Positions 8,150-13,717 of a stretch of DNA of 13,868 bases are shown here, piece by piece. The DNA is taken from NCBI GenBank assembly GCA_937888775.1, contig CALAQT010000165.1:1-13868 (forward strand), written 5' to 3'. Made by a program: the position numbers and the translations under genes. The notes beneath the pieces are model-generated. The model did not search any database. It had not been told where the DNA came from and saw only the letters and a program-made list of their open reading frames with translations. Source of the stretch: an uncultured Actinomycetes bacterium. Lineage in GTDB: Bacteria; Actinomycetota; Thermoleophilia; Solirubrobacterales; Solirubrobacteraceae. Positions within the stretch are counted from its first letter, which is position 1, and the number at the start of each line of letters is the position of its first letter.

Positions 8150-8169
8150 CGTGCGACGTGGGTCGCACG
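8150..8169. promoter_or_regulatory. 8-bp perfect dyad between xis and int
   Basis: CGTGCGAC at 8150-8157 and GTCGCACG at 8162-8169 form a perfect inverted repeat around a 4-base centre. It lies in the 46-base gap between the excisionase-like stop and the integrase start, four bases upstream of the int Shine-Dalgarno sequence. It could be an operator for the adjacent HTH protein, an excisionase site, or a hairpin that modulates int translation. Confidence 0.5.
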
Positions 8170-8174
8170 GTGGT

Positions 8175-8561
8175 TCAGCCATCGTAGACCGGGTGAAGAT
8201 TTCTCGGGCGCTTTCGCCGCGGTCCGTCCGCCCTGCCGGACGCCTCTTTGTCATCGTCCCGATCGGGCGCCGCGAGGGGTCTCAGCATTGAGGCCACGCG
8301 CTCGGAGTCGAACCTTAGGGGTGCCCGTTGACCGGTCCCAAGCTTGCACCCTCCGAGCCGTCCCGCGTTCTCGTACACCCAGGCGCGGCTGACCTGAAAC
8401 GTGGCACAGATGTCTTCTACTGTCAGCATTGGCTTGGCCGGAGGCTTCACGGCGGCAAGCCGAATCGCCACGCGGTCAGCAAGGCGCTCCAGCTGTTCCT
8501 CGGTCAAGCTGAGGTGGTTATCGGCCTCCACTGGACCTCGCGATCCGCACGGCGAGAGCAT
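8175..8561 (-). CDS. xis: Excisionase-like HTH DNA-binding protein
   Basis: The 128-residue frame has a short helix (SLTEEQLERLADRVAIRLAA) and then a winged-helix/MerR-like HTH at about 46-92. Its motif LTVEDICATFQVSRAWVYEN followed by a wing ending PLRFDSERV is typical of the HTH_17/excisionase family. A charged tail follows (DDDKEASGRADGPRRKRPR). Such proteins bend att DNA to direct the integrase to excision and often act as repressors. It lies just upstream of int on the same strand, which is the usual xis-int arrangement. The ATG at 8561 has no clear Shine-Dalgarno sequence. An alternative GTG at 8531 is preceded by GAGG at 8536-8539 and would give 118 residues. The HTH family is clear; the excisionase role is inferred from position. 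Confidence 0.8.
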   Translation of the reverse strand: MLSPCGSRGPVEADNHLSLTEEQLERLADRVAIRLAAVKPPAKPMLTVEDICATFQVSRAWVYENAGRLGGCKLGTGQRAPLRFDSERVASMLRPLAAPDRDDDKEASGRADGPRRKRPRNLHPVYDG

Positions 8562-8603
8562 GGTGAGCGCGTGCCGGTAGCCCGTCCATCTCTAGTGCAA
8601 GCG

Positions 8604-9425
8604 TCATCGGAGACGTGCCGCCTGTGGTGCGTTTGCCGTGTGGACGGCCACGAGCTGCGCGTGCAGGTCCTCGTGGGCGAGGCTTGCGTGCTCGAGCAGC
8701 CAGTCGGTGAGGTCGTATCCGTCGTCGCGCAGCGGCGCGAGCTCAACGATGCGCGGATGGGCATGGTTGGCGAGGTTGGCGCTGATTCGGCGGGCGGCCG
8801 CGCGGCCTTGGGTGTCGGCGTCCATGACGATCGTGACGTGGCGGCCGGCGAGGAGGTCCCCCCAGGTTGACCGCCACGCGTGGTCGCCGGGCACCGCGAT
8901 AGCTGGTAGTCCGCGGGACCGGGCGGCGATCATGTCCGGGGGCCCTTCAACGAGCAGGATCTGCTCGGAGGTCTCGGCCGTTGGGTGGGGGATCAGCCCG
9001 ACCCGGCTGCCGAGCTCGGCGAGCATCTTGGGACGGCCGGCGGGCTTGTAACGCAGCAGTCCTCGCAGTTCGCCTTGGGCGTCGCGGATCGGGATTGTGA
9101 TCCGGCCGCGGTCGAGCCCTAGCTCGAGGGCGCGGATCGTCTCGTAGCGCCATCCGCGTTCGCGGGCGAGTTTCGCGAGCAGAGACGGGCGGCGGGACAG
9201 AGCAGTCTGCCAGCGAGCGATGTCCTGCTCGGTCACGTCCAGCGCGGGACGTTCGTCGAGGCCTTCACGCGCTCGCGTGCGCGCGCTCGAGCGCGCGCTG
9301 GCCTGCGACGGGCGGGCGGATGCGTTGAGCAGTTCGCGGGCGGTTTGTAGTCGGGTGCGGCGTTCGGTGAGTCCGTAGGCGATCATCAGGTCGATCGCGG
9401 CCCGTGGGGTATAGCCTTGCGCCAT
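8604..9425 (-). CDS. TOPRIM-domain primase half (C-terminal part of split primase)
   Basis: From the ATG at 9425 the product is 273 residues. Residues 1-25 (MAQGYTPRAAIDLMIAYGLT) read as the direct continuation of the zinc-finger frame that precedes it. After an Ala/Arg/Ser linker there is an alpha/beta region and then a TOPRIM fold at about 153-225, with E160 in LLVEGPPD and the DxD pair D202/D204 in IVMDADTQG. The C-terminal YDLTDWL motif is common in element-encoded primases. It should synthesise RNA primers or support replication of the excised or transferred element. The open frame extends upstream to 9569, but that part is a shadow of the zinc-finger gene. It overlaps the zinc-finger gene by 40 bases in the -1 frame, so it is either a separate coupled subunit or half of a gene broken by a one-base deletion. 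Confidence 0.82.
   Translation of the reverse strand: MAQGYTPRAAIDLMIAYGLTERRTRLQTARELLNASARPSQASARSSARTRAREGLDERPALDVTEQDIARWQTALSRRPSLLAKLARERGWRYETIRALELGLDRGRITIPIRDAQGELRGLLRYKPAGRPKMLAELGSRVGLIPHPTAETSEQILLVEGPPDMIAARSRGLPAIAVPGDHAWRSTWGDLLAGRHVTIVMDADTQGRAAARRISANLANHAHPRIVELAPLRDDGYDLTDWLLEHASLAHEDLHAQLVAVHTANAPQAARLR
9279..9298. repeat. 20-bp perfect palindrome in the primase linker
   Basis: Positions 9279-9298 are a perfect palindrome of alternating GC around a central TCGA. It lies in the Ala/Ser/Arg-rich linker of the TOPRIM gene (SARSSAR). Biased Ala/Arg codons can create such sequence by chance, so function is not assumed. Confidence 0.75.
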
Positions 9426-9646
9426 GCGGCGTCGTACGCCCCGCCCTCGGCCCCGCATGCGTGGCACTTCCACGCACCGCTCACCAGGTTGACCGAGCAC
9501 GAGGGGTCGCGGTCTTCGCGGCGATGCGCGCCTGGATCGGCGAAGCACCGCACGGACGCCTCGAAGCACGGGCGTTCGGGGAGATGGATACCGAGCCTCT
9601 GATAGAAGCCGCGGATGTCGGCTCCGGGAAGGGTGAGCGTGGCCAT
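9386..9646 (-). CDS. CHC2-type zinc-finger primase half (N-terminal part of split primase)
   Basis: This 86-residue product starts at the ATG at 9646, whose A is shared with the TGA of the preceding gene (TGATG). A GTG three bases earlier is also possible. It contains an N-terminal helix (DIRGFYQRLGIHLPE) and a DnaG-like CHC2 zinc finger: Cys34, His41, the DPSCSVN strand, and CHAC (Cys61 and Cys64) followed by GAEGGAYDAA. In DnaG-type primases this finger binds template DNA and is fused to the RNA-polymerase/TOPRIM core. Here the frame ends after AIPHGPRST. The expected continuation (GYTPRAAIDL) is present in the -1 frame and begins with its own ATG at 9425. A single base added near 9425 would fuse the two into one protein of normal order. 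Confidence 0.8.
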   Translation of the reverse strand: MATLTLPGADIRGFYQRLGIHLPERPCFEASVRCFADPGAHRREDRDPSCSVNLVSGAWKCHACGAEGGAYDAAWRKAIPHGPRST

Positions 9647-9849
9647 CACATCGCCCTTCCGGTCTCAGCGAGTCGCGCTGTGATGTCGGCTGCGATCGCC
9701 CGGGCTTCGTCGCGGGTAAGCGTCAGAACGAGCGGGCCGTCGTAGAGCGTCAGCTCGACCGCGACCCCGTCGGGCGCTTCCCGTAGCGCTGAGGGTCCTA
9801 CCGTGACGGTGACGCCCCGGCTGCCGATCGTTGTGAGCGCGATCGTCAT
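9646..9849 (-). CDS. Small unrecognised protein, 67 aa (tiny-gene cluster 4)
   Basis: The ATG at 9849 overlaps the stop of the preceding gene by ATGA, and its own stop overlaps the next start (TGATG), so its translation is probably coupled on both sides. The product begins with beta-rich sequence (IALTTIGSRGVTVTVG, GVAVELTLYDGPLVLTLT) and ends with an amphipathic helix (RDEARAIAADITARLAE). It has no Cys, signal peptide or membrane segment. I do not recognise the family. Its place directly before the primase genes suggests a role in element replication or its control, by position only. Confidence 0.72.
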   Translation of the reverse strand: MTIALTTIGSRGVTVTVGPSALREAPDGVAVELTLYDGPLVLTLTRDEARAIAADITARLAETGRAM

Positions 9850-10160
9850 GGTTCGACCTCGTGGCAGTCGGCGGGGACCTTGTCGGCGCCGAGCTTGTCG
9901 CTCGCTTCGGCCCAGTCGGGCGTGCGCATCACAATCCACGCAAACTCGCCGCCGAGCAGCGGGATCTCGTGTTGTGCGCGCGAGGAACATTGGCAGAGCT
10001 GGCGCAGGCTGAGCTCTCCTCGCCACATCGCGGCGATTCGCTCGTCGCGGGTCATTGCCCACAGCGCGCTGAACGCGTCGCACACGTCGGGGCGCTGGTG
10101 GCCGCCTGACGGCATTTGAGTCGACGCGCCGACTGTGTTGGTGAGGGTCGTGGTACTCAT
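9846..10160 (-). CDS. Small unrecognised protein, 104 aa (tiny-gene cluster 3)
   Basis: The ATG at 10160 overlaps the upstream stop by ATGA, and the stop at 9846 overlaps the next start by ATGA. After a Thr/Ser-rich N-terminus there is a helical, Trp-rich centre (CDAFSALWAMTRDERIAAMW then RGELSLRQLCQCSSRAQHEI) and a conserved-looking stretch PLLGGEFAWIVMRTPDWAEA. Three Cys are present, two of them as CQC, too few for an obvious zinc site in one chain. The composition and well-formed helices suggest a real soluble protein. It looks like a hypothetical protein family carried by actinobacterial integrative elements; I can name no function. Confidence 0.75.
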   Translation of the reverse strand: MSTTTLTNTVGASTQMPSGGHQRPDVCDAFSALWAMTRDERIAAMWRGELSLRQLCQCSSRAQHEIPLLGGEFAWIVMRTPDWAEASDKLGADKVPADCHEVEP

Positions 10161-10432
10161 GCGCCGAGCCTCCGGCGGACCGCGTCGAGGGTCGGGCAGA
10201 CCCATCGGCCAGCGCTGCATCCGGACCCCAGCGCGCGTAGCTCCTCGACCGTGCTGGCGGGCGTGATCGGGCAACGGCAGTCCTCGGCGCGCGGGCGGGC
10301 GAGCTCGTCGCGGATCACGTCGCCTCGCCGGCGCGCGGTCGCCTTGGCGTTGGCGGCGCGGGCTCGTTCGATCGCCTTGAGGCGTTCGCGGGCGGAGCGC
10401 TCCTCGTTCTTGGGGGTGGTGGACGTGGTCAT
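10157..10432 (-). CDS. Small basic helical protein with Cys motif, 91 aa (tiny-gene cluster 2)
   Basis: The ATG at 10432 overlaps the preceding stop by ATGA. The N-terminal half is a strongly charged helix, possibly coiled-coil (NEERSARERLKAIERARAAN, then KATARRRGDVI). The C-terminal half has four Cys in a pattern CRC ... GCSAGRWVC followed by PTLDAVRRRLG, which could bind a metal or form a small fold. Basic helix plus Cys cluster would suit nucleic-acid binding, but this is inference. I do not recognise the family. Confidence 0.72.
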   Translation of the reverse strand: MTTSTTPKNEERSARERLKAIERARAANAKATARRRGDVIRDELARPRAEDCRCPITPASTVEELRALGSGCSAGRWVCPTLDAVRRRLGA

Positions 10433-10641
10433 GGCGTCACCCGCCGGTAGTCGAGTCCCGCGAGGTGGTCGGTGGTCTCGAGGTAGCTGGGCGGCTTGAG
10501 GCGCGCGTCTCGGACGGGTTGCATCAGCACGCGGTCGTTGTCGAGGACGCGGATGACTTCGACGAGGCGGTGGTGGTGGGCCTGGTCGATCCAGAGGCTG
10601 CCGCGCAGCCCGGGGTTGGTGGTAGAAGTGTGGGGTTGCAT
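10429..10641 (-). CDS. Small unrecognised protein, 70 aa (tiny-gene cluster 1)
   Basis: The ATG at 10641 has a good Shine-Dalgarno sequence (AGGAGAG, six bases upstream). It is the only gene of the four-gene cluster with its own strong ribosome binding site, so it is likely the translation entry point, the others following by ATGA coupling. The product has a strand-like core (SLWIDQAHHHRLVEVIRVLD, then RVLMQPV) and ends YLETTDHLAGLDYRRVTP. No signal peptide, membrane segment or known motif is visible. A strong hairpin lies just upstream, between this gene and ssb. Confidence 0.7.
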   Translation of the reverse strand: MQPHTSTTNPGLRGSLWIDQAHHHRLVEVIRVLDNDRVLMQPVRDARLKPPSYLETTDHLAGLDYRRVTP

Positions 10642-10658
10642 GTCGCTCTCCTGTGGAG

Positions 10659-10708
10659 GGCGGCTCGGTGGCGGGACGCCCCTTGCCCGGGCGTCCCGCC
10701 TAGCCGCC
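10659..10708 (-). terminator. Strong two-part hairpin between ssb and the tiny-gene cluster
   Basis: The inner stem is a perfect 12-bp pairing of 10670-10681 with 10689-10700 around a 7-base loop. An outer 7-bp stem (10659-10665 with 10702-10708) closes over a small internal loop. It begins six bases after the ssb stop and ends just before the Shine-Dalgarno sequence of the 70-aa gene. No T-run follows on the minus strand, so it may be a GC-rich terminator or attenuator, or an RNA-processing or stability element that sets ssb levels apart from the downstream genes. Confidence 0.65.
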
Positions 10709-11881
10709 TTTGTTTACGCGGCCGCCTCGACGGCCTCGGGCTCTTGGTCCTCGCTGGGCTTGCGGTCGAGGAACTCGACGCTGTTGGCGATGACCTCGAG
10801 CTTCTGGCGGCGTGAGCCGTCTTCGGCCTGCCATTCGGAGTGCTGCAGGCGACCCTCGATCGCGACGCGGCGGCCCTTGGCGAGGTACTGGTTGCAGACC
10901 TGCGCCTGGTTGTTGAAGACGGTGACGTCGACGAAGTCGGCGCCGCGGTCCTCGCCGTCCTTGCTGCGCGGGCGCTGTACGGCGAGCCGCAGTCGTCCGA
11001 CTTGGGTTCCCGAGCGGTCGTGGAGCTCGGGGGCTGCTGTGAGGCGGCCGATGAGGATTACGCGGTTGAGCATTTGGTGGTCCCTCCTTGTGGGGATCGG
11101 GTGGTTGACGTAGTCCGGTAGCGCCGGCCGGGCGGCCGAGCGGAACCGAACGCTCTGCTGAGGGGAAGGGAGCGTGCGACCTTGAAGCGAGCAGGCTGCC
11201 AGCCGGTGCAAAATCCGGCGAAGACAACCGGCACCCGCTCTCCGCAAGGAGCGAGGGGCCATTGGCCTGCGTCAGCCCGTTCCGGTCAGCTCGTTGGCCT
11301 GTGTGCGCGTGCGGCGTGAAGTCCACTTCGACGGCTGCAGCCAAGATCGTCAGCGCGAGCGCGGCTAGTGCGTAGACGGCGAGGACGCGGTGATTGCCGC
11401 CGTCACGGGCGGTGAGCCAGGCCGCGCCGGCTATGCCAAGGGCGGTCCATTCGAGGGGGAGCTGCGGCACGTATGGCAGCAGCCGGTCGCCCCAGCGGCC
11501 GAGAGCGAGCCCCACCGCGAGCGTGTTCTCGGCGATCAGCGCGGCGATCAGCAGGTCGCCGAGGCGGCGGGTCATCCGCCCGCCTGGCCAGCGGAACACG
11601 GTCAGCAGGAACGGGGCGGCGAGCACCCGCAGGTTGTTCGCGATCACGCTCGCGAGCTCGCCGAGCGTTCCGTGCAGCGTCGGGTGCGGATGGGTGCTCG
11701 GCGCGAGCGCGGGCGCGAGCCGTGCCAGCAGGACACCGAACGCGGTGAGCAGCCACACGCACGCGGCGGCGGCGGCGAGGCGACGGGCGTGCTCGCGGGC
11801 TGGCATCCGCGCCAAGCGGACGCGCTCTCCTGGCGCAACCGTGCCGGTGAACGCGAGTGAGCTTAGACCTGGGGGAGCCAT
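10700..11881 (-). CDS. SpoIIM-like integral membrane protein; frame stays open through ssb
   Basis: The recognisable protein spans about 11310-11881. It has hydrophobic segments at roughly residues 36-57, 78-96, 109-128, 143-157 and 166-184. SpoIIM/DUF95-like signatures are LASVIANNLRVLAAPFLLTV and PQLPLEWTALGIAGAAW. Position after the lipoprotein suggests an envelope part of the transfer machinery. The start is uncertain: the ATG at 11881 overlaps the lipoprotein gene by 19 bases with no good ribosome site, a TTG at 11815 has AGGAG at 11827-11831, and an ATG lies at 11806. The end is odd: no in-frame stop occurs until 10700, so the frame crosses the leader and the whole ssb gene out of frame. 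The part beyond about 11310 reads as non-protein sequence. Either the C-terminus was disrupted or a stop was lost. Confidence 0.55.
   Translation of the reverse strand: MAPPGLSSLAFTGTVAPGERVRLARMPAREHARRLAAAAACVWLLTAFGVLLARLAPALAPSTHPHPTLHGTLGELASVIANNLRVLAAPFLLTVFRWPGGRMTRRLGDLLIAALIAENTLAVGLALGRWGDRLLPYVPQLPLEWTALGIAGAAWLTARDGGNHRVLAVYALAALALTILAAAVEVDFTPHAHTGQRADRNGLTQANGPSLLAESGCRLSSPDFAPAGSLLASRSHAPFPSAERSVPLGRPAGATGLRQPPDPHKEGPPNAQPRNPHRPPHSSPRAPRPLGNPSRTTAARRTAPAQQGRRGPRRRLRRRHRLQQPGAGLQPVPRQGPPRRDRGSPAALRMAGRRRLTPPEARGHRQQRRVPRPQAQRGPRARGRRGGRVNKGG
10714..11073 (-). CDS. ssb: Single-stranded DNA-binding protein
   Basis: The 119-residue OB-fold protein starts at the ATG at 11073, set by a strong AAGGAGG Shine-Dalgarno sequence. 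Typical SSB features are MLNRVILIGRLTAAPELHDR, then VDVTVFNNQAQVCNQYLAKG and RRVAIEGRLQHSEWQ, up to EVIANSVEFLDR at residue 103. It would coat single-stranded DNA during replication or conjugative transfer of the element. The acidic tail is very short (SEDQEPEAVEAAA) and lacks the D-D-D-I-P-F type tip with which cellular SSBs recruit partner proteins, a common trait of plasmid and element SSBs. It lies upstream of the primase genes on the same strand. The frame can be extended upstream to 11262, but that sequence is the non-coding leader. Confidence 0.95.
   Translation of the reverse strand: MLNRVILIGRLTAAPELHDRSGTQVGRLRLAVQRPRSKDGEDRGADFVDVTVFNNQAQVCNQYLAKGRRVAIEGRLQHSEWQAEDGSRRQKLEVIANSVEFLDRKPSEDQEPEAVEAAA
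11138..11262 (+). ncRNA. Candidate structured RNA in the ssb leader region
   Basis: This non-coding stretch is dense in hairpins best read on the + strand: GAGCG/CGCTC at 11138-11142 and 11151-11155; GGCT/AGCC at 11194-11197 and 11201-11204; GCCGG/CCGGC at 11202-11206 and 11215-11219 around an A-rich loop; and CTCC/GGAG at 11240-11243 and 11248-11251 closed by a GNRA tetraloop (GCAA). GCCGGT at 11202 can instead pair with ACCGGC at 11227-11232, giving a switch-like alternative. The string from 11174 (GTGCGAC) with GGTGCAA and TCC further on resembles the 5' end of bacterial group II introns, but no domain V/VI or reverse transcriptase follows. It could be an intron 5' remnant, an antisense RNA, or a leader of ssb on the other strand. 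Confidence 0.3.
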
Positions 11882-12468
11882 TCCGAGACCGTCCAGCCGC
11901 CGTTCTTGAGCTGCGCGAGCTCGGCGAGGGTGACGTGGTAGGAGGCTTGGAGGCCGTCGTATTGGCTGTCGCCGCCGGTCTGCTCGCGCGTGACCACAAC
12001 CCACTGCGTGCGGTTGGTGCGGCTGGGGGCGATGCTGATGATCTGCCCGCTGTTGTAGACGCGGCTCTGCGCGATCGTGCTGTCGCCGACGGCGGCCGCG
12101 GCTGCCTGCTGCTCTGAGAGGCGAGCGGGCCCGACGCTCAGCGCCGCGAGCTCGCGCTCATGAGCCGCGAGCGTCCGCCACGTCCAGTTCATGTACAGCG
12201 TCGCGAACTGCGTGATCGCGCCCGCGGGTGTGCTCCGCACGCTCGCGGGCGCCTGGCTTGCCGGAGCTGGCGGCGGGGGAGCGGGTGGCTCGCCGGGGTT
12301 CTGCGCCGAGTTGGCGGCAGGCGAGCTCGCCGTGCTGGTCGACGTCGCTGTCGATGTCGACGTCGACGTGGCGGCGGTGGTGGTGTGCTGGTAGGGGTTT
12401 GAGATTCCGCAGCCGGCGATCGCCGCGGCGGCGGCGGTCATGGTGAGCGTGTGCGCGAGCTTGTGCAT
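11863..12468 (-). CDS. Lipoprotein with VirB8/TcpC-like C-terminal domain
   Basis: The 201-residue product has a short lipoprotein signal (HTLTMTAAAAAIAGC) with the lipobox Cys at residue 20. A low-complexity Thr/Ser then Pro/Ala linker (about 29-80) follows. The C-terminal domain (about 82-201) contains AITQFATLYMNWTWRTLAAH, a strand pair SGQIISIAPS and TQWVVVTREQT, and ends GGWTVSEWLPQV. Helix plus curved sheet of this sort is typical of NTF2-like TcpC/VirB8 components of conjugation systems in Gram-positive bacteria, which sit on the outer face of the membrane. It begins 16 bases after the hydrolase gene and overlaps or abuts the SpoIIM-like gene. The Thr/Ser tract is encoded by GTCGAC/GTCGAT-type repeats at about 12335-12370. 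The conjugation role is inferred from domain shape and neighbours. Confidence 0.75.
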   Translation of the reverse strand: MHKLAHTLTMTAAAAAIAGCGISNPYQHTTTAATSTSTSTATSTSTASSPAANSAQNPGEPPAPPPPAPASQAPASVRSTPAGAITQFATLYMNWTWRTLAAHERELAALSVGPARLSEQQAAAAAVGDSTIAQSRVYNSGQIISIAPSRTNRTQWVVVTREQTGGDSQYDGLQASYHVTLAELAQLKNGGWTVSEWLPQV

Positions 12469-12484
12469 GAGATCAATCGGTTCT

Positions 12485-13717
12485 TCAGAGGCCGGGTGGG
12501 TGCCGGACGCTCCACGTCGCCCACGAAGGGACGGTCGGGAAGACCCGCCAGCGCGGACCTGCCTGGCCGGCGTTCGGTCCGGTATCGGTGCCGTTGTAGG
12601 AGGTGTCGAACCTCAGCCCGGCGACGTACATGAACGCGTGGCCGTTGTCGGCGTAGACGGTCACGTACCGCCCGGGGCCGGGCAGCCCCCAGTTCGCCAG
12701 CTCGCCTGACACGAGCGCGTTCGGGCCGAGCACGCCGCCGGCGTGCAGGACGTAGGAGACGGAGCTCGAGCAGTCGTAGGCGGGCTGGAGGGTGTCGAGC
12801 GAGCAGCAGTGAGCGCCGCCGTAGATGTACGGCTTGCCGTACAGGCGGTTGCCGGCGCCGACCATCGCCCTGACCGCGGCGGGCGCGGATTGGCCGGCAG
12901 CGGCGAGCCCGGATGGCAGGATCTTCGTCTGCGTGCCGGGGACGAGCGGTAGCGGGATCCCGCTACCGCTGATGGCGGCCGCGCACCCGGGATCGATGCT
13001 GCTCGCCCCTGGCGCTTGAGTGCTGGAGGGGAGCTGTCCGAGTGTCGCGCCGGCGCCGGTCGGCGGGGCGAGCTCGATGTCGACCGGGTTCTTTGAGACG
13101 CCGAGCGGGCCGGCTGACTGCCACCAGACGTCGAGGCGGTACGGCTGGCCGTTGGCGATCAGTTGGCCGGGGCCTTGGCCGTAGCCGACGTCGCGCTTGT
13201 AGAGGATCTTCTGCACGCCGTTGTTCGCGACGCGCAGCCCGGTCAGATACGGGAGGTTTGAGAGCGCGTTCGCGTCGGCGAACGTGAAGCTGGCGCCGTT
13301 CGCAGGGTTGTGGTCGAGGACTGACAGTTCGGCGAAGCTGTCGGGGTGCGCGGGGAGGTAGGACTGGCCGGGGACGCCGATCGACCCGTAGTCCCCGCTC
13401 GTGGGATCGGTTGGGCCGCCGTACATCGTCGCGCCGACCCGGTACCACCGGGCTGGCTGGAGGCGCAGCGGCTGGGCGTACATGCCGGCCGCGACGGGCC
13501 CGCCGCCCGCTGGGGTGTCAACCGTTCCGGGCGTTGCTGCGGTGACGCACGGCGGGTTGCCGGCACCGGCGAGCAGCACCACCGGGAGCGCGCACAGCAT
13601 CAAGCCGCCCAGACCGGCGAGCCACGGGACCTTTGAGCGCCTCCGTTGCGGTGGTCCGCCGAGCGCGACCAGCGGGAGCGGAACGGTCGATGGTCGAGTG
13701 ATGACGAGCTGTTGCAT
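12485..13717 (-). CDS. Membrane-anchored RlpA-like barrel plus NlpC/P60 peptidoglycan hydrolase
   Basis: The start is the ATG at 13717, which shares its A with the upstream TGA (TGATG), giving 410 residues. A basic N-terminus precedes one membrane segment at about 30-52 (WLAGLGGLMLCALPVVLLAG). An RlpA-like double-psi barrel follows at about 92-218 (ATMYGG, LTGLRVANNG, KRDVGYGQGPGQ and an RLDVWWQSAGPLGV strand). After a linker comes an NlpC/P60 (C40) peptidase domain at about 285-405 with catalytic Cys316 (YDCSSSVSYVL) and His360 (DNGHAFMYVAG). Such enzymes cut stem-peptide bonds of peptidoglycan, and conjugative systems use them to open the wall for the transfer channel. The fused barrel may bind glycan. 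The gene is coupled to the gene upstream and followed closely by the lipoprotein gene. Confidence 0.88.
   Translation of the reverse strand: MQQLVITRPSTVPLPLVALGGPPQRRRSKVPWLAGLGGLMLCALPVVLLAGAGNPPCVTAATPGTVDTPAGGGPVAAGMYAQPLRLQPARWYRVGATMYGGPTDPTSGDYGSIGVPGQSYLPAHPDSFAELSVLDHNPANGASFTFADANALSNLPYLTGLRVANNGVQKILYKRDVGYGQGPGQLIANGQPYRLDVWWQSAGPLGVSKNPVDIELAPPTGAGATLGQLPSSTQAPGASSIDPGCAAAISGSGIPLPLVPGTQTKILPSGLAAAGQSAPAAVRAMVGAGNRLYGKPYIYGGAHCCSLDTLQPAYDCSSSVSYVLHAGGVLGPNALVSGELANWGLPGPGRYVTVYADNGHAFMYVAGLRFDTSYNGTDTGPNAGQAGPRWRVFPTVPSWATWSVRHPPGL
12945..12970. repeat. 26-bp perfect palindrome inside the hydrolase gene
   Basis: Positions 12945-12970 are perfectly self-complementary with no loop, centred on GGGATCCC. 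They fall in the region encoding SGSGIPLPL, in the linker between the barrel and the peptidase domain. Thirteen consecutive complementary pairs with no spacer are far beyond chance for a window of this size, although the purpose is unknown. Confidence 0.9.

Noticed and set aside
9426..9569. Upstream extension of the TOPRIM frame
   Set aside because: It is an out-of-frame reading of the CHC2 zinc-finger gene (Arg-rich shadow); the start is better placed at 9425.
11161..11240. Cobalamin riboswitch, suggested by a GGTGCAA...TCC motif
   Set aside because: The B12-box and the GCCACTG-type motif are missing and no + strand gene follows.
11174..11400. Complete group II intron
   Set aside because: The 5' motif is suggestive, but no domain V/VI and no reverse transcriptase gene are present; kept only as a low-confidence remnant idea.
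11882..12004. Upstream extension of the SpoIIM-like frame
   Set aside because: It lies wholly inside the lipoprotein gene in another frame and reads as Arg-rich shadow sequence.
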